A program made the translations under genes and the position numbers. A model generated the notes under the pieces. That model saw only the letters and a list, made by a program, of their open reading frames with translations. It was not told the DNA's origin and made no database searches. A stretch of DNA of 64,000 bases, from the NCBI GenBank assembly GCA_020633515.1, contig JACKDM010000007.1:1-64000 (forward strand), given 5' to 3'. Numbering within the stretch: position 1 is the first letter of the stretch; every line of letters begins with the position of its first letter. Positions 1-9,086 of the stretch are shown here, piece by piece. This DNA is from Myxococcales bacterium. GTDB taxonomy: Bacteria > Myxococcota > Bradymonadia > UBA7976 > UBA1532.

Positions 1-51
1 TCTCAGGCAGGCGCCCGCCGGTCAACGGCGGCAGCCCGACTTGAAAGCATT

Positions 52-3000
52 TCAATGTGCGACCATTTCCGCGCTGGTGTGTCTCGCGCCGAACAACCGC
101 CGCCGCAGCCGCCCCAGGCGCTCGATCAGCCCCTCCATCAACGCATACACCACCGGCACCACCACCAGCGTCAGCACCGTCGACGTCACGAGCCCCCCGA
201 TCACCACGACCCCCATCGGCGCCCGCACCTCGCCGCCGTCGCCGTGCCCGATCGCCACCGGCAGCATCCCGAAGATCATCGCCGCCGTCGTCATCAGGAT
301 CGGCCGCAGCCGCACCGCGCCCGCGTCTTCGAGCGCCTGGGTCACCGACGCGCCCTCGCCGCGGAGCTGGTTGGCGAAGTCCACGAGCAGGATCGCGTTC
401 TTCGTCACCAGACCCATCAGCATGATCAGCCCGATCATGCCGAAGATGCTCATGTGATGCCCCGAGATCAACAGACCGCCGAAGGCACCGATCAGCGCGA
501 AGGGCAATGACATCATGATCGTGAAGGGATGGGCGAAGCTCTCGAACTGGCTCGCGAGGATCATGTAGACGCAGATGATCGCGAGGAAGAGCGCGAGCGC
601 CATGCTCGCGAGCGACTCGCGCATCAGACGGCTGGTGCCACCGAAGGCATGGGTGATGCCATCGGGCAGCACCTCGTCGGCGATGGCACCCACCTCGGTG
701 ATCGCGTCGCCGAGCGCCTTGCCTTCGAGGTTGGCATAGATCGACACCTGCCGCTGCCGCGCCTCGCGGTCGATGCGGCTCGGGCCGATGCCCCGCTCGA
801 CCCGGCCGACGTCCCGCAGGTCGACGAGCGCGCCGCCCGCGGTGCGCACCTGCGCGCGCTCGACCGTCTCGACCGACGCCCGCAGCGCGGGCGGGAGCTG
901 CACCCGCACGTCGTACCGCTCGCCGCCGCTCTCGAACTCGGTCGCCACCTCACCCGCGATCAAGCCGCGCACCGTGCGCGCGACCGTGAAGCCCTGCACG
1001 CCCACGTCGGCCGCGCGCTCGCGGTCGAACGCCACCTCGATCTCCGGCTTGCCCGGCCGCGCGGTCGTGTCGACGTCGACGTAGCCGCCCGCCGCCCGCA
1101 GCCGCGCCGCGATCGCGTCGGCGCTCGCGCCGAGCGCCGCGAGGTCGGGGCCGCGCAGGTCGAGCTGCACCGCCGCGTTGCGCTGCCCGCCGCCGACCGC
1201 CGTCAGCGGCTCGACCGAGATGATCGCCCGCGGCGTGCCCGCGAGCACCGCCCGGATGTGCGCCATCGCCTCGGTCTGGTGGAAGCGCCGCGCGTCCTTG
1301 GGCACGAGCGACACCACGATCACCGCCGCGTTGGTCTGCGCCTGGTCGCCGCCGCCGACCGTGGTGAAGGTCGACGACACGCCCGGGATCTCGCGGATCC
1401 GCCCCGCGATCGCCGCCGCGCGCTGCTCGGTCGCCGCGAGGCTCGTGCCCGGCGGCAGGTCGAGCTTCACGTTGAACTGCCCGTTGTCCTGCACCGGCGT
1501 GAACTCGAAGCCGATCCGCGGCACGAGCATCAGCGTGCCGACGAGGGTCGCGATCGCGACCACCATCGTCACGAAGCGATGCCGCAAGGCGCCCCGCACC
1601 AGCCGACGGTAGGCGTTCTCGAGCCCGACCAGCACCTTCTCGACGAGCCCCGACAGCCCCCGCGCCGCGCCGTGGTGCGCGCCGAGGAAGCGCGCCGAGA
1701 GCATCGGGGTCAGCGTGAACGAGACGAAGAGCGACAAGAGCACCGCGAACGCGACGGTGAGCCCGAACTCGTAGAAGAACTGCCCGAGCATGCCCTCCAT
1801 GAACGCCACCGGCACGAAGACCGCCACGATCGAGAGCGTCGTCGCGAGCACCGCGAGCCCGATCTCGGCGGTGCCCCGCGCGGCGGCCTCCATCGGCGCC
1901 TCGCCGAGCGCGCTGCGGCGGCGCACGATGTTCTCGATGACCACGATCGCGTCGTCGATGAGGATCCCGATCGAGAGCGAGAGCGCCAGCGTCGTCATCA
2001 TGTTGAGCGTGAAGCCCATCACCTGCACGAACGCGAAGGTCCCGATCACCGAGGTCGGCAGCGCGAGCGCGCTGATGATCGTCGCGCGCAGGTCGCGCAG
2101 GAAGATGAAGATGATCGCGACCGCGAGGAAGGCGCCGAGGATGAGGTCGAGCTGCACCGTCTCGATGCTCGCCCGGATCGGGCGCGAGTTGTCGACGAGG
2201 GTGTCGATCCGCACCCCCGCCGGCGCGTCGGCGCGCAGCTCGCCGAGCGCGAGCGCGACCGCGTCGGCGACCTCGACGGTGTTGGCGTCGCTCTGCTTGC
2301 GGATGATCACCGCGATCGCGTCCTGCTCGTCGAAGCGGGCGGCCGAGGTGCGCTCCTCGAAGCCGTCCTCGACGCGCGCGAGCTCGCCGAGCCGCACCGG
2401 CACCCCGTGGATCGTCGTCAGCACCAGCGCCTGCAGCGCCTCGACGGTGCCGGCGGTCGCGGTCGTGCGCACCACGAGCGCGCGCTCGCCGTCGTCGATG
2501 CGGCCGCCGGGCAGGTCGATGTTCTGCGCGGCGAGCGCGCCGGTGACGTCGGTGAAGGTCAGCCCCCGGCTGCGCAGCGCCTGCGGGTCGACGAAGACGT
2601 GGATCTCACGCTCGCTCGACCCGATCACGTCGACCTGCCCGACGCCGGGCACCCGCTCCAATGATGGCTTGAGCCGGTCTTCGATGTAGCGGGTCAAGCC
2701 CGCGAGGTCGCTCCGACCCGAGACCGCGATCTGCAGCACCGGCGCCGCGCCGAGGTCGAGCTTCTGCACCCGCGGCAGCTCCTCGACGCCGTCGGGCAAG
2801 GTCACCGTGCCGAGGCGGTCGCGCACGTCCTGCGTCGCGGCGGCGGCGTCGACGTCGAGGTCGAACTCGACGAAGACCTGCGCGACGCTCTCGAGGCTCA
2901 CCGAGCGCAGCGAGCGGATCCCGCCGAGGCTGTTGAGCGCCTCTTCGATGGGATCGGCGACCTGGCTCTCCATCGTCTCCGGGTCGGCGCCGGGGTAGAT

Positions 3001-3147
3001 GGTCGTCACGGTGACGATGGGGAAGTCGACCTCGGGGTAGAGGTCGACGTTGAGGCGCCCGTAGAGCACGATCCCGAAGACGACGATCGCGCCGATCATC
3101 ATGGTCGCGAAGACGGGGCGGCGGATGGAGACGTCGGCGAGCTTCAC
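52..3147 (-). CDS. RND-family multidrug efflux pump, inner-membrane subunit
   Basis: HAE1-type (AcrB/MexB-like) proton/substrate antiporter, the pump of a three-part envelope exporter. At 1,031 residues it has the normal family length. It starts with TM1 (about residues 10-30), then a first periplasmic porter domain (about 35-330), a TM bundle, a second periplasmic domain (about 555-850) and a last TM bundle. The acidic proton-relay pair is visible in TM4 ([14 protein letters not shown]), as is the partner lysine in TM10 ([13 protein letters not shown]), so the proton path looks intact. Its ATG overlaps the stop of the upstream adaptor gene by four bases (ATGA), and it is the last gene of a four-gene operon. 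The substrate cannot be read from sequence. Family assignment is firm. Confidence 0.96.
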   Translation of the reverse strand: MKLADVSIRRPVFATMMIGAIVVFGIVLYGRLNVDLYPEVDFPIVTVTTIYPGADPETMESQVADPIEEALNSLGGIRSLRSVSLESVAQVFVEFDLDVDAAAATQDVRDRLGTVTLPDGVEELPRVQKLDLGAAPVLQIAVSGRSDLAGLTRYIEDRLKPSLERVPGVGQVDVIGSSEREIHVFVDPQALRSRGLTFTDVTGALAAQNIDLPGGRIDDGERALVVRTTATAGTVEALQALVLTTIHGVPVRLGELARVEDGFEERTSAARFDEQDAIAVIIRKQSDANTVEVADAVALALGELRADAPAGVRIDTLVDNSRPIRASIETVQLDLILGAFLAVAIIFIFLRDLRATIISALALPTSVIGTFAFVQVMGFTLNMMTTLALSLSIGILIDDAIVVIENIVRRRSALGEAPMEAAARGTAEIGLAVLATTLSIVAVFVPVAFMEGMLGQFFYEFGLTVAFAVLLSLFVSFTLTPMLSARFLGAHHGAARGLSGLVEKVLVGLENAYRRLVRGALRHRFVTMVVAIATLVGTLMLVPRIGFEFTPVQDNGQFNVKLDLPPGTSLAATEQRAAAIAGRIREIPGVSSTFTTVGGGDQAQTNAAVIVVSLVPKDARRFHQTEAMAHIRAVLAGTPRAIISVEPLTAVGGGQRNAAVQLDLRGPDLAALGASADAIAARLRAAGGYVDVDTTARPGKPEIEVAFDRERAADVGVQGFTVARTVRGLIAGEVATEFESGGERYDVRVQLPPALRASVETVERAQVRTAGGALVDLRDVGRVERGIGPSRIDREARQRQVSIYANLEGKALGDAITEVGAIADEVLPDGITHAFGGTSRLMRESLASMALALFLAIICVYMILASQFESFAHPFTIMMSLPFALIGAFGGLLISGHHMSIFGMIGLIMLMGLVTKNAILLVDFANQLRGEGASVTQALEDAGAVRLRPILMTTAAMIFGMLPVAIGHGDGGEVRAPMGVVVIGGLVTSTVLTLVVVPVVYALMEGLIERLGRLRRRLFGARHTSAEMVAH

Positions 3148-4250
3148 TGCACGACCTCCGCGCGCGCCCCGCGGGGGGTGACCGCGGCGCCGTCGACGAG
3201 GCCGTCGACGCCGGTCATGACGAGGGTGGCGCCGGCCTCGACGCCGGAGACGATCGCGACGCGGCCGCTGTCGAGCGCCTCGGTGGTGACCGGCACGGCG
3301 CGGGCGACGCCGCCCTCGATGCGGTAGACGAGCTCGCCCGCCTCGCCGGTCGCGACCGCCGAGCGCGGCACGACGAGCCCTTCGCGGGCGGTCTTCGGGG
3401 TGATCTCGACCTCGACGAACGCGCCCGAGGGGATCACCCGGTCGGGGTTGGCGATCGCGGCGACGACCTCGACGGTGCGGGTCGCCGGGTCGACCTCGCG
3501 GCCGAGGCGGCTGACCTCGCCGTCGACGGCGCGGCCGAGGTCGGGGAAGCGCGCGACGACCGGGTCGCCGACGGCGAGGTGGGCGAGCTCGCGGGCGTGC
3601 ACCCGCACCGTCACCTCGAGGGTGGTCAGGTCGACGAGGCGCACGAGGTAGCCGGCGCGGTTGGCGAGCTCGCCGAGCTCGACGCCGACGTCGACGACGG
3701 TGCCGGCGAAGGGCGCGCGCACCTGGGTGTCGCCGACGAGCTGCTGCGCGACCCGCGTCGCGCTCCGGGCGGCGCGGGCCTGCGCCTCGGCCGCCGCGGC
3801 CTGCGCGGCGAGCTGTTCGACGCGGCTGCTCGCGATGCTGCCCCGCTCGGCGAGCGGCGCGAGGCGCTCGCGATCGGCGCGCGCCTGATCGGCCTGCACC
3901 CGCGCCGCGGTCGCCGAGGCGTTGGCCTGGCTCGCCTGCAAGCGCGCCTGCGCGTCGTCGAGGCGCACGAGCACCGCGCCCTCGTCGACGTGCTCGCCCT
4001 CGCGGGCCGCGATCGCCTCGACCCGCGCCGAGAGCGGGGATCCGATCTCGGCGATGCGGCTCGCGACGGCGGTGCCGGTCGCGCGCACGGGCACGACGAG
4101 GCGGCTTCGGGCGAGCACGGCGGCCTCGACCGGGAGCGGCGCGGGCGCGACGTCCTCGGGCACGGGCGGCAGCGCGACGCCGCCCTCGGAGCGGCCGCAG
4201 CCGGCGGCGGCGATGACCAGCGTGATCGCGATGACTCGGTTGCCTTGCAT
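3144..4250 (-). CDS. Efflux RND transporter periplasmic adaptor (membrane fusion lipoprotein)
   Basis: Periplasmic adaptor (HlyD/AcrA type) linking the RND pump to the outer-membrane channel. The chosen ATG gives a short signal peptide ending in AAG-Cys18, a lipobox, so the protein is probably anchored to the inner membrane by lipid. Seen in order: a first lipoyl half-motif ([15 protein letters not shown]), an Ala-rich alpha-hairpin (about 90-160), a second lipoyl half ([19 protein letters not shown]), and beta-barrel and membrane-proximal regions. The length (368 aa) is normal. An upstream in-frame extension would run into the tolC-like gene and lacks a signal, so it was rejected. It starts 4 bases after the channel gene stops and overlaps the pump gene. 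Confidence 0.93.
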   Translation of the reverse strand: MQGNRVIAITLVIAAAGCGRSEGGVALPPVPEDVAPAPLPVEAAVLARSRLVVPVRATGTAVASRIAEIGSPLSARVEAIAAREGEHVDEGAVLVRLDDAQARLQASQANASATAARVQADQARADRERLAPLAERGSIASSRVEQLAAQAAAAEAQARAARSATRVAQQLVGDTQVRAPFAGTVVDVGVELGELANRAGYLVRLVDLTTLEVTVRVHARELAHLAVGDPVVARFPDLGRAVDGEVSRLGREVDPATRTVEVVAAIANPDRVIPSGAFVEVEITPKTAREGLVVPRSAVATGEAGELVYRIEGGVARAVPVTTEALDSGRVAIVSGVEAGATLVMTGVDGLVDGAAVTPRGARAEVVQ

Positions 4251-4254
4251 GGCA

Positions 4255-5889
4255 TCAGCCTCCGTTGCTCTGAGCCGCGCGGCCGATGGCATGGTCGACG
4301 CGGGCGCGGGCGAGGTGACAGTCGATGCGGACGTCGAAGAGAGAGGCCTGCGCGCGGCGCAGCGCGCTCTCGGCGTCGAGGACGTCGTTGGGGGTGGCCT
4401 CACCGGCGCGGAGCAGGTCGCGCTGAAGCACCCAGGCGGCGTGCGCGGCCTCGACCTGCTCGTCGGCGGCGGTGAGCGCGGCGGTCGCGGCGTGATAGTC
4501 GCCGACCGCCTGCGCGAGCTGGAGCGCGAGCCCTTCGCGCAGCGTCTCGAGCTCGGCCGCCGTGCGCTTCGCTTCGAGGAGCGCGTCTTCGCGGCGGGCG
4601 ACGCCCGAGACGAGGCCGTTGGGCGACCAGGCCAGGATCACGCTGACGTCCCAGCTCCCGTCGAACGCTTCGCGCTGCGGCAGCACCCGTGAGTTGGGGT
4701 TGGCGTACGTGTAGTTGCCGCGCAGCGACAGGCTCGGCCAGCGGCTCGCGCCGGCGGCGTCGGCGCCGTGTTCGTAGACCGCGCCGAGCGCGATGAGTGC
4801 TTGGACCTCGGGGCGGTCGCGCCAGCCGGCGTCGAGCACGTCGTCGGGCGGCAGCGGCGCGGGCGGGCGGGTGACGTCCTCGCCGATCCCGATCGGGGCG
4901 TCGGGCGGCAGGTCGAGCAGGATGCGGAGGTGCTGCGCGGCGACGCGGCGGGCGCTGTCGAGGCGGGCCTGCTGCCCGACGGCCTCGGCGCGGCGGGCGC
5001 GGGCTTGCAGCACGTCGGCCTCGGTGACCTGCCCGGCGCCGAAGAGCGCTCGCAGGTCGTCGATGTAGGCGTCGAGGAGCCGCACGGCGTCGTCGGCGAC
5101 GAGCCGCGCGGCCTCGACGCGGGCGAAGCCGTAGAAGACCTCGCGGGCCTGCAACGCGGCCTGCTCGCGGGCGGCGGCGGTCTGGTGGCGGGCGACCTCG
5201 GCGGTGCCCTTGGCCGCGCGCCACGCGGGCAGGATCGCGAGGAAGGCGTCGGTGATCGGCACGGTGAGCGAGGCTTGCAGCGCGTACTGGTCGAGGATCT
5301 GGGGGAACGGGCTGTCGACGACGATCTCGCCGAAGCTGAAGCTGGGCTGCTCGATCTCGGAGAGGCGGGTGTAGGTCGCGCGCAGATCGAGGCGGGGCGC
5401 GAACTCGGCGGCGCGGAAGTCGGCGCTCGTCTCGGCGCGGACGCGGTCGACCTCGGCGGCGGAGACGCGGGTCGAGACGGCGACGGCGCGGGCGGCGACG
5501 CGCTCGGCGGTCCAGCCGTCGGGTGTGGTGGGCACGACGAGCGCGGCGGGTGCGTCGCCGGTGGCGGGCACGGCGCCAGCGAGGCGGGTGCGGTGGGTGG
5601 CGTCGGTGCCACCGGTGCCATCGGTGGCATTCGTAGCATCGCGGCGCATGGCATCGGTGCCATCGATGGCATCGCGCACGATGTCACCGCCGACCGGGCG
5701 CGGCGCCGCGGAGGTGTCATCGGGCGCGGCGGTGCGATCGGCGGCGGTGCCTTGCGCGGGGATGCCATCGGGCGGCGTGCCTTCGGCGGGGATCGACTCG
5801 GCGGGCGAGGCGGGGCTCGCGCCGCCGGGCGCGGCGAGCGCGGGGCCGGCGGCGAGCAGCGCGGCGAGCGCGAGGTGTTCGCGGCGCAC
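4255..5889 (-). CDS. TolC-like outer-membrane efflux channel with long low-complexity N-terminal linker
   Basis: Outer-membrane factor (OEP/TolC family) completing the tripartite exporter. A GTG start lies 1 base after the tetR stop, with GGGAGG just upstream. A Sec signal (about residues 1-19, cut near ALA-APGG) is followed by about 110 residues rich in Pro, Ala, Thr, Asp and Gly. This segment includes imperfect GTDA-type repeats (DGTDAMRRDATNATDGTGGTDA) that are not part of the family. The OEP region (about 125-540) has the usual two long alpha-hairpin halves (ALQAREVFYGFARVEAARL; QARARRAEAVGQ; DAESALRRAQASLFD). Total 544 aa, longer than typical because of the linker. Its role in efflux follows from operon context. 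Confidence 0.92.
   Translation of the reverse strand: MRREHLALAALLAAGPALAAPGGASPASPAESIPAEGTPPDGIPAQGTAADRTAAPDDTSAAPRPVGGDIVRDAIDGTDAMRRDATNATDGTGGTDATHRTRLAGAVPATGDAPAALVVPTTPDGWTAERVAARAVAVSTRVSAAEVDRVRAETSADFRAAEFAPRLDLRATYTRLSEIEQPSFSFGEIVVDSPFPQILDQYALQASLTVPITDAFLAILPAWRAAKGTAEVARHQTAAAREQAALQAREVFYGFARVEAARLVADDAVRLLDAYIDDLRALFGAGQVTEADVLQARARRAEAVGQQARLDSARRVAAQHLRILLDLPPDAPIGIGEDVTRPPAPLPPDDVLDAGWRDRPEVQALIALGAVYEHGADAAGASRWPSLSLRGNYTYANPNSRVLPQREAFDGSWDVSVILAWSPNGLVSGVARREDALLEAKRTAAELETLREGLALQLAQAVGDYHAATAALTAADEQVEAAHAAWVLQRDLLRAGEATPNDVLDAESALRRAQASLFDVRIDCHLARARVDHAIGRAAQSNGG
5586..5700. repeat. Cluster of degenerate GGTGCCATCG/GATGGCAT repeats inside the tolC-like gene
   Basis: This stretch repeats short elements such as GGTGCCATCGGTGGCAT and GTGCCATCGATGGCAT, several of them near-palindromic. 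It encodes the GTDA-like part of the linker between the signal peptide and channel domain. It is a low-complexity coding repeat that probably changes copy number. Confidence 0.6.
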
Positions 5890-5890
5890 C

Positions 5891-6499
5891 TCAGCCCTCC
5901 CGCGCCGGGGCGCCGAGCGCCGCGAGGAAGAACGCGATCGAGCGGAAGGTGAGCGAGCTCGCGGGCATCGGCTCGGAGCGGGCGAGCCAGCGGCAGAAGA
6001 AGGCGTGCGAGAGCCCCCAGAACAGCCACGCCGCGGTCTCGGGGTCGTGGCCGGCGAGCTCGTCGCGGCTGACGTTGCGGGTGAACCAGTCGGCGAAGAG
6101 CATCACCGCGCGGGGCGCCTCGAGCTCGTCGGTGTCGGGCGTGAGGCTGAGCCCCTCGCGGCGCGAGAGGAACGCGAACGCCGCGCGGTTGTGCTCGGTC
6201 CACTCGGCGAGCGGGCGCAAGAGCAGGGTGAGCTTCTGTTCGAGGTTGAGCCCGCGGGGCAGCTCGGTGGCGAACATCGCGCTCGACTCTTCGCGGAGCT
6301 GCACGAGCAGCGCGTCGAGGATGTCCTGCTTGCCCTTGAAGTAGCTGTAGAGCGAGGGCGCCGAGTACTCGGCCTCGGCGGCGATGTCCTGCATGGTCGC
6401 CTGCGCGAAGCCCTTGCGGGCGAAGACGCGGACGGCGGCGTCCATGATGTGGCGGCGGGTGCGCTCGATCTCGACGTCTTTGCGACGCGGTCGACTCAT
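5891..6499 (-). CDS. TetR-family transcriptional regulator of the efflux operon
   Basis: One-component repressor with an N-terminal TetR helix-turn-helix (about residues 14-60; recognition part MQDIAAEAEYSAPSLYSYF) and a variable ligand-binding C-terminal half. At 202 aa it has normal length. ATG start with GGAGG 5 bases upstream. It is the first gene of the operon tetR-tolC-adaptor-pump; the next gene begins one base after its stop, so the regulator is co-transcribed with its likely targets. The long AT-rich dyad just upstream (6525-6599) is the obvious operator candidate, implying autorepression relieved by a pump substrate. The ligand is unknown. Confidence 0.93.
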   Translation of the reverse strand: MSRPRRKDVEIERTRRHIMDAAVRVFARKGFAQATMQDIAAEAEYSAPSLYSYFKGKQDILDALLVQLREESSAMFATELPRGLNLEQKLTLLLRPLAEWTEHNRAAFAFLSRREGLSLTPDTDELEAPRAVMLFADWFTRNVSRDELAGHDPETAAWLFWGLSHAFFCRWLARSEPMPASSLTFRSIAFFLAALGAPAREG

Positions 6500-6524
6500 C
6501 GGGGCCTCCGGGCGGCGGCGCGCG

Positions 6525-6599
6525 GTTTTTCGAATCGCCGTTTAAATGCACGAGATTCGAAGATCGATTCTCGAATTTTTGAATGGCCGTTCGAAAAAC
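6525..6599. promoter_or_regulatory. Large imperfect AT-rich dyad, candidate TetR operator between tetR and hflX
   Basis: A 75-base imperfect palindrome centred near 6562. The outer arms are GTTTTTCGAA (6525-6534) and TTCGAAAAAC (6590-6599), perfect complements. Inner parts also match (ACGAGATTCGA at 6550-6560 against the complement of 6564-6574, 9 of 11). TTCGAA or CTCGAA cores occur four times (6529, 6556, 6570, 6590). Its A+T content stands out in this GC-rich window. The position just upstream of tetR fits an array of operator half-sites. Binding is inferred. Confidence 0.6.
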
Positions 6600-6642
6600 G
6601 ATCGACGGCGCGCGCTCGGGGGCGCCCTCGCCGCGCAGTGAC

Positions 6643-6671
6643 TTGGAATTGGCGGAACAGTGCGCTAGGTC
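6643..6671 (+). promoter_or_regulatory. Candidate housekeeping promoter for hflX
   Basis: TTGGAA (6643-6648), a 17-base spacer, then TAGGTC (6666-6671) preceded by GC. This fits a sigma70-type promoter with the GCTAnnnT-like -10 seen before other genes here. It would give a leader of about 65 bases before the proposed hflX start. Confidence 0.5.
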
Positions 6672-6742
6672 TGCGGGGTTCGACCGGCGCCGCCCGGGCT
6701 GTCGGCCGGGCGCGGTTCGTCATCTCGTCTCGGAGAGCTCCC

Positions 6743-8425
6743 CTGAAGGTCCACGGCAACGTGCAGGGCCTCGGCCCTGCCCATCGCGAACGCCTCGAAC
6801 GCCTCTACACCCGCAAGGTCCCCCGCGACGCGATCGTCTCGGTGCCGCTCGCGCAGAGCCTGACCGAGATCTCGCACGAGATCGGCCGGCAGGTCGGGAT
6901 CACCCTCGATCGGCGGGGGCGGGTGAAGCATGTGATCGTGGGCACCGCCGACGCGCTGTTCATCCCCGATCTCGGCCGCGCGCGCGCCGGCGCGGGGCGG
7001 TTTCGCGGGGTGCGGCTGGTGCACACCCACCTGCGCGGCGAGCCGCTGACGCAGGACGATCTGACCGATCTGGTGCGGCTGCGGCTCGATCTGATCGCGG
7101 CGGTGGGGGTCGGGCGCGATGGGCGGCCGGAGAACCTGTTCTATACCCATGTGCTGCCCGAGGGCTCGGAGCTGCCCTACGCCGAGCAGACGGCGACGAC
7201 GGTGCACGCGGTCGACGTCGACTTCGCGGGGTTCATCGACGCGCTCGAAGAGGAGTTCACCCGGCGCACGGTCGGGGTGGTCGAGACCGAGGGGCAGACG
7301 CGGGCGATCGCGGTGCACGTGAGCCTGCCGGGCGAGCCGATCGAGCCGGCGGTGGCGCTGCGGGAGCTCTCGGAGCTCGCGACGACGGCGGGGGTGGTGA
7401 TCGTCGACGCGATCGTGCAGAAGCGGCCGCGGCCCGATCCGAAGTACGTGATGGGCGAGGGCAAGCTCGGTGAGCTGCTCTTGCGCACGATGCAGCTCGA
7501 CTGCGAGCTGGTGATCTTCGACCAGAGCCTGAGCCCGAATCAGGTGCGGGCGCTCGCCGACGCGACCGAGGTCAAGGTCATCGACCGCTCGATGCTCATC
7601 CTCGACATCTTCGCGCGGCGGGCGACGAGCCGGGAGGGCAAGCTCGCGGTGGAGCTCGCGCAGCTCAAGTACATGCTGCCGCGGCTGGCGCACAAGACGA
7701 CGGCGTTCTCGCGCCTGATGGGCGGCGTCGGCGGGCGCGGGCCGGGGGAGACGAAGCTCGAGATCGACCGCCGCCGGGCGCGGGAGCGGATCGATCGCAT
7801 CAGCCATCAGCTCGAACAGACGGTGGTGCAGCGCCGCACCCGGCGGTCGCGGCGCTCGTCGCGGCAGGTGCCGGTGGTGTCGATCATCGGCTACACCAAT
7901 GCGGGCAAGAGCACGCTCTTCAACGCGATCACGCACAGCGACGTGCTCGTCGAGGACAAGCTCTTCGCGACGCTCGACGTGACGACGCGGCGGCTGCGGT
8001 TCCCGCTCGATCGCGAGCTGGTGCTGACCGATACGGTGGGCTTCATCCGCGACCTGCCCGACGACCTCATCAGCGCGTTCAAGGCGACGCTCGAAGAGGC
8101 CGAGGAGGCCGATCTGCTGCTGCACGTCGTCGACATCAGCGACCCGCGGATGCGGGACCAGATCGCGTCGGTGGAGCGGATCCTCGGGGAGATGAAGCTG
8201 CTCGACAAGCCGCGGATCCGGGTCTTCAACAAGGTCGACCAGCTCGATCCGGCGATGGCGGAGAACATCTGCCGGCTGTACGACGCGTTCGGGGTGTCGG
8301 CGCTCGATCGGGCGTCGCTGCGGCCGCTGCTCGAAGCGGTCGAGGCGCGGCTGTGGCAGGCGGGGCAGGCGGGCTTGCGGGGGGAAGACGCGGACGACGC
8401 GGACGACGAGCGTGACGATGAGTGA
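6743..8425 (+). CDS. hflX: GTPase HflX, long form
   Basis: Ribosome-associated GTPase that splits or rescues stalled ribosomes. The product is 560 aa, longer than the roughly 430 aa E. coli protein, because of an N-terminal domain of about 180 residues (with HTHLRGEPLTQDDL and FYTHVLP) also known from other long-form HflX proteins. The GTP-binding core shows G1 GYTNAGKST (from residue 383), G3 DTVGF and G4 NKVD, and the HflX glycine-rich linker GGVGGRGPGETK. No ATG or TTG lies near the conserved KVHGN start region. The best start is CTG at 6743, with CGGAGAG 5 bases upstream; the next candidate, GTG at 6761, would delete that motif. Divergent from the efflux operon. Confidence 0.93.
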   Translation: MKVHGNVQGLGPAHRERLERLYTRKVPRDAIVSVPLAQSLTEISHEIGRQVGITLDRRGRVKHVIVGTADALFIPDLGRARAGAGRFRGVRLVHTHLRGEPLTQDDLTDLVRLRLDLIAAVGVGRDGRPENLFYTHVLPEGSELPYAEQTATTVHAVDVDFAGFIDALEEEFTRRTVGVVETEGQTRAIAVHVSLPGEPIEPAVALRELSELATTAGVVIVDAIVQKRPRPDPKYVMGEGKLGELLLRTMQLDCELVIFDQSLSPNQVRALADATEVKVIDRSMLILDIFARRATSREGKLAVELAQLKYMLPRLAHKTTAFSRLMGGVGGRGPGETKLEIDRRRARERIDRISHQLEQTVVQRRTRRSRRSSRQVPVVSIIGYTNAGKSTLFNAITHSDVLVEDKLFATLDVTTRRLRFPLDRELVLTDTVGFIRDLPDDLISAFKATLEEAEEADLLLHVVDISDPRMRDQIASVERILGEMKLLDKPRIRVFNKVDQLDPAMAENICRLYDAFGVSALDRASLRPLLEAVEARLWQAGQAGLRGEDADDADDERDDE

Positions 8426-8517
8426 CTCGATGGTCCGTTCGATTCGGAGCGTATTCCGCAGCCTCTGAAAAAGTCTCGGCAGGCCAGAACAATATTCGCG
8501 TCGCCTCGTTCACGGCG

Positions 8518-8523
8518 CTATCC
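8518..8523 (+). promoter_or_regulatory. Candidate -10 element (GC-TATCCT) for the 155-aa secreted protein gene
   Basis: TATCCT preceded by GC lies 35 bases before the start codon. It matches the recurring GCTAnnnT-type -10 of this window. The possible -35 (TTCGCG, about 18 bases upstream) is weak. Confidence 0.35.
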
Positions 8524-8537
8524 TGACCGCCGAAACC

Positions 8538-8552
8538 CACAACCGGAGGTTG
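8538..8552 (+). promoter_or_regulatory. Small hairpin that includes the Shine-Dalgarno sequence
   Basis: ACAACC-GGA-GGTTGT is a perfect 6-base inverted repeat. The GGAGG ribosome-binding site of the next gene (8544-8548) sits in its loop and 3' arm, 9 bases before the ATG at 8558. In RNA it could hide the ribosome-binding site, but a 3-base loop makes the stem modest. Confidence 0.4.
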
Positions 8553-8557
8553 TCCTC

Positions 8558-9025
8558 ATGACGCGCCGCTTCGCTCTCTCCGTCTTCGCCCTCTCCGTGC
8601 TCGCCGCCTTCCTCGCCGCCCCGCTCACCGCCAGCGCCAAGCCCACCGACGATCAGATCCGCGCCCAGCTCCAGAGCTCGGTCAAGGCGATGGAGGCGCT
8701 GTTGCCCAAGGCCGAGAAGGACACCGCGCTTCAGCCGCGCTTCCGCACGGCGCTCGTCGCGCTGCGCGCCGCGCAGCAGGCCCGGCGGGCGGGCAAGGGC
8801 GACGTCGCGCTGACGCTCGCGCGCAAGGGCGAGCAGACCGCGCAGACCGGCAAGCCGACGATCGACGAGTACCTCAAGGAGCACGGCGCCGAGGTGACGC
8901 TCTCCAACCAGCGGATCCCGCAGAAGTTCGCGGAGATCAAGGGCAAGTGGAAGGAGCTCGGGCAGATCCTGCCCGACTCGATCATGGACCAGAACAAGAT
9001 CCTGCCCGACTCGATCATGCGCTGA
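8558..9025 (+). CDS. Small secreted protein of unknown function
   Basis: No family recognised. The 155-residue product has a clear Sec signal peptide (about residues 1-27, ending TASA-KP) and a mature part rich in Lys, Ala and Gln that should be helical (AQLQSSVKAMEALLPKAEKD; LRAAQQARRAGKGDVALTLARKG). The C-terminus repeats ILPDSIM twice (ILPDSIMDQNKILPDSIMR). ATG start with GGAGG 9 bases upstream. It stands alone between hflX and the aminotransferase gene, with its own promoter candidate. A periplasmic helical protein is the most that can be said. Confidence 0.85.
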   Translation: MTRRFALSVFALSVLAAFLAAPLTASAKPTDDQIRAQLQSSVKAMEALLPKAEKDTALQPRFRTALVALRAAQQARRAGKGDVALTLARKGEQTAQTGKPTIDEYLKEHGAEVTLSNQRIPQKFAEIKGKWKELGQILPDSIMDQNKILPDSIMR

Positions 9026-9049
9026 TCGCGCCGCCGTCCCCCGCCCTGC

Positions 9050-9055
9050 TACGCT
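9050..9055 (+). promoter_or_regulatory. Candidate extended -10 (TGC-TACGCT) for the aminotransferase gene
   Basis: TACGCT preceded by TGC, 31 bases before the start codon, matching the recurrent GCTAnnnT pattern. No convincing -35 was seen, as is usual for extended -10 promoters. Confidence 0.35.
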
Positions 9056-9086
9056 CCCCGCCGTCCAGCCGCGGGGGGTCCTTCCG

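Noticed and set aside
8..36. Hairpin GCCCGCCG...CGGCGGC after the RND pump gene as its terminator
   Set aside because: The stem is imperfect and no T-run follows on the minus strand; the window edge cuts the context.
529..2664. Long open frame opposite the RND pump gene, over 700 codons
   Set aside because: It is the antisense shadow of a GC-rich gene: Arg/Asp/His-rich composition without any domain, while the opposite frame is a textbook pump.
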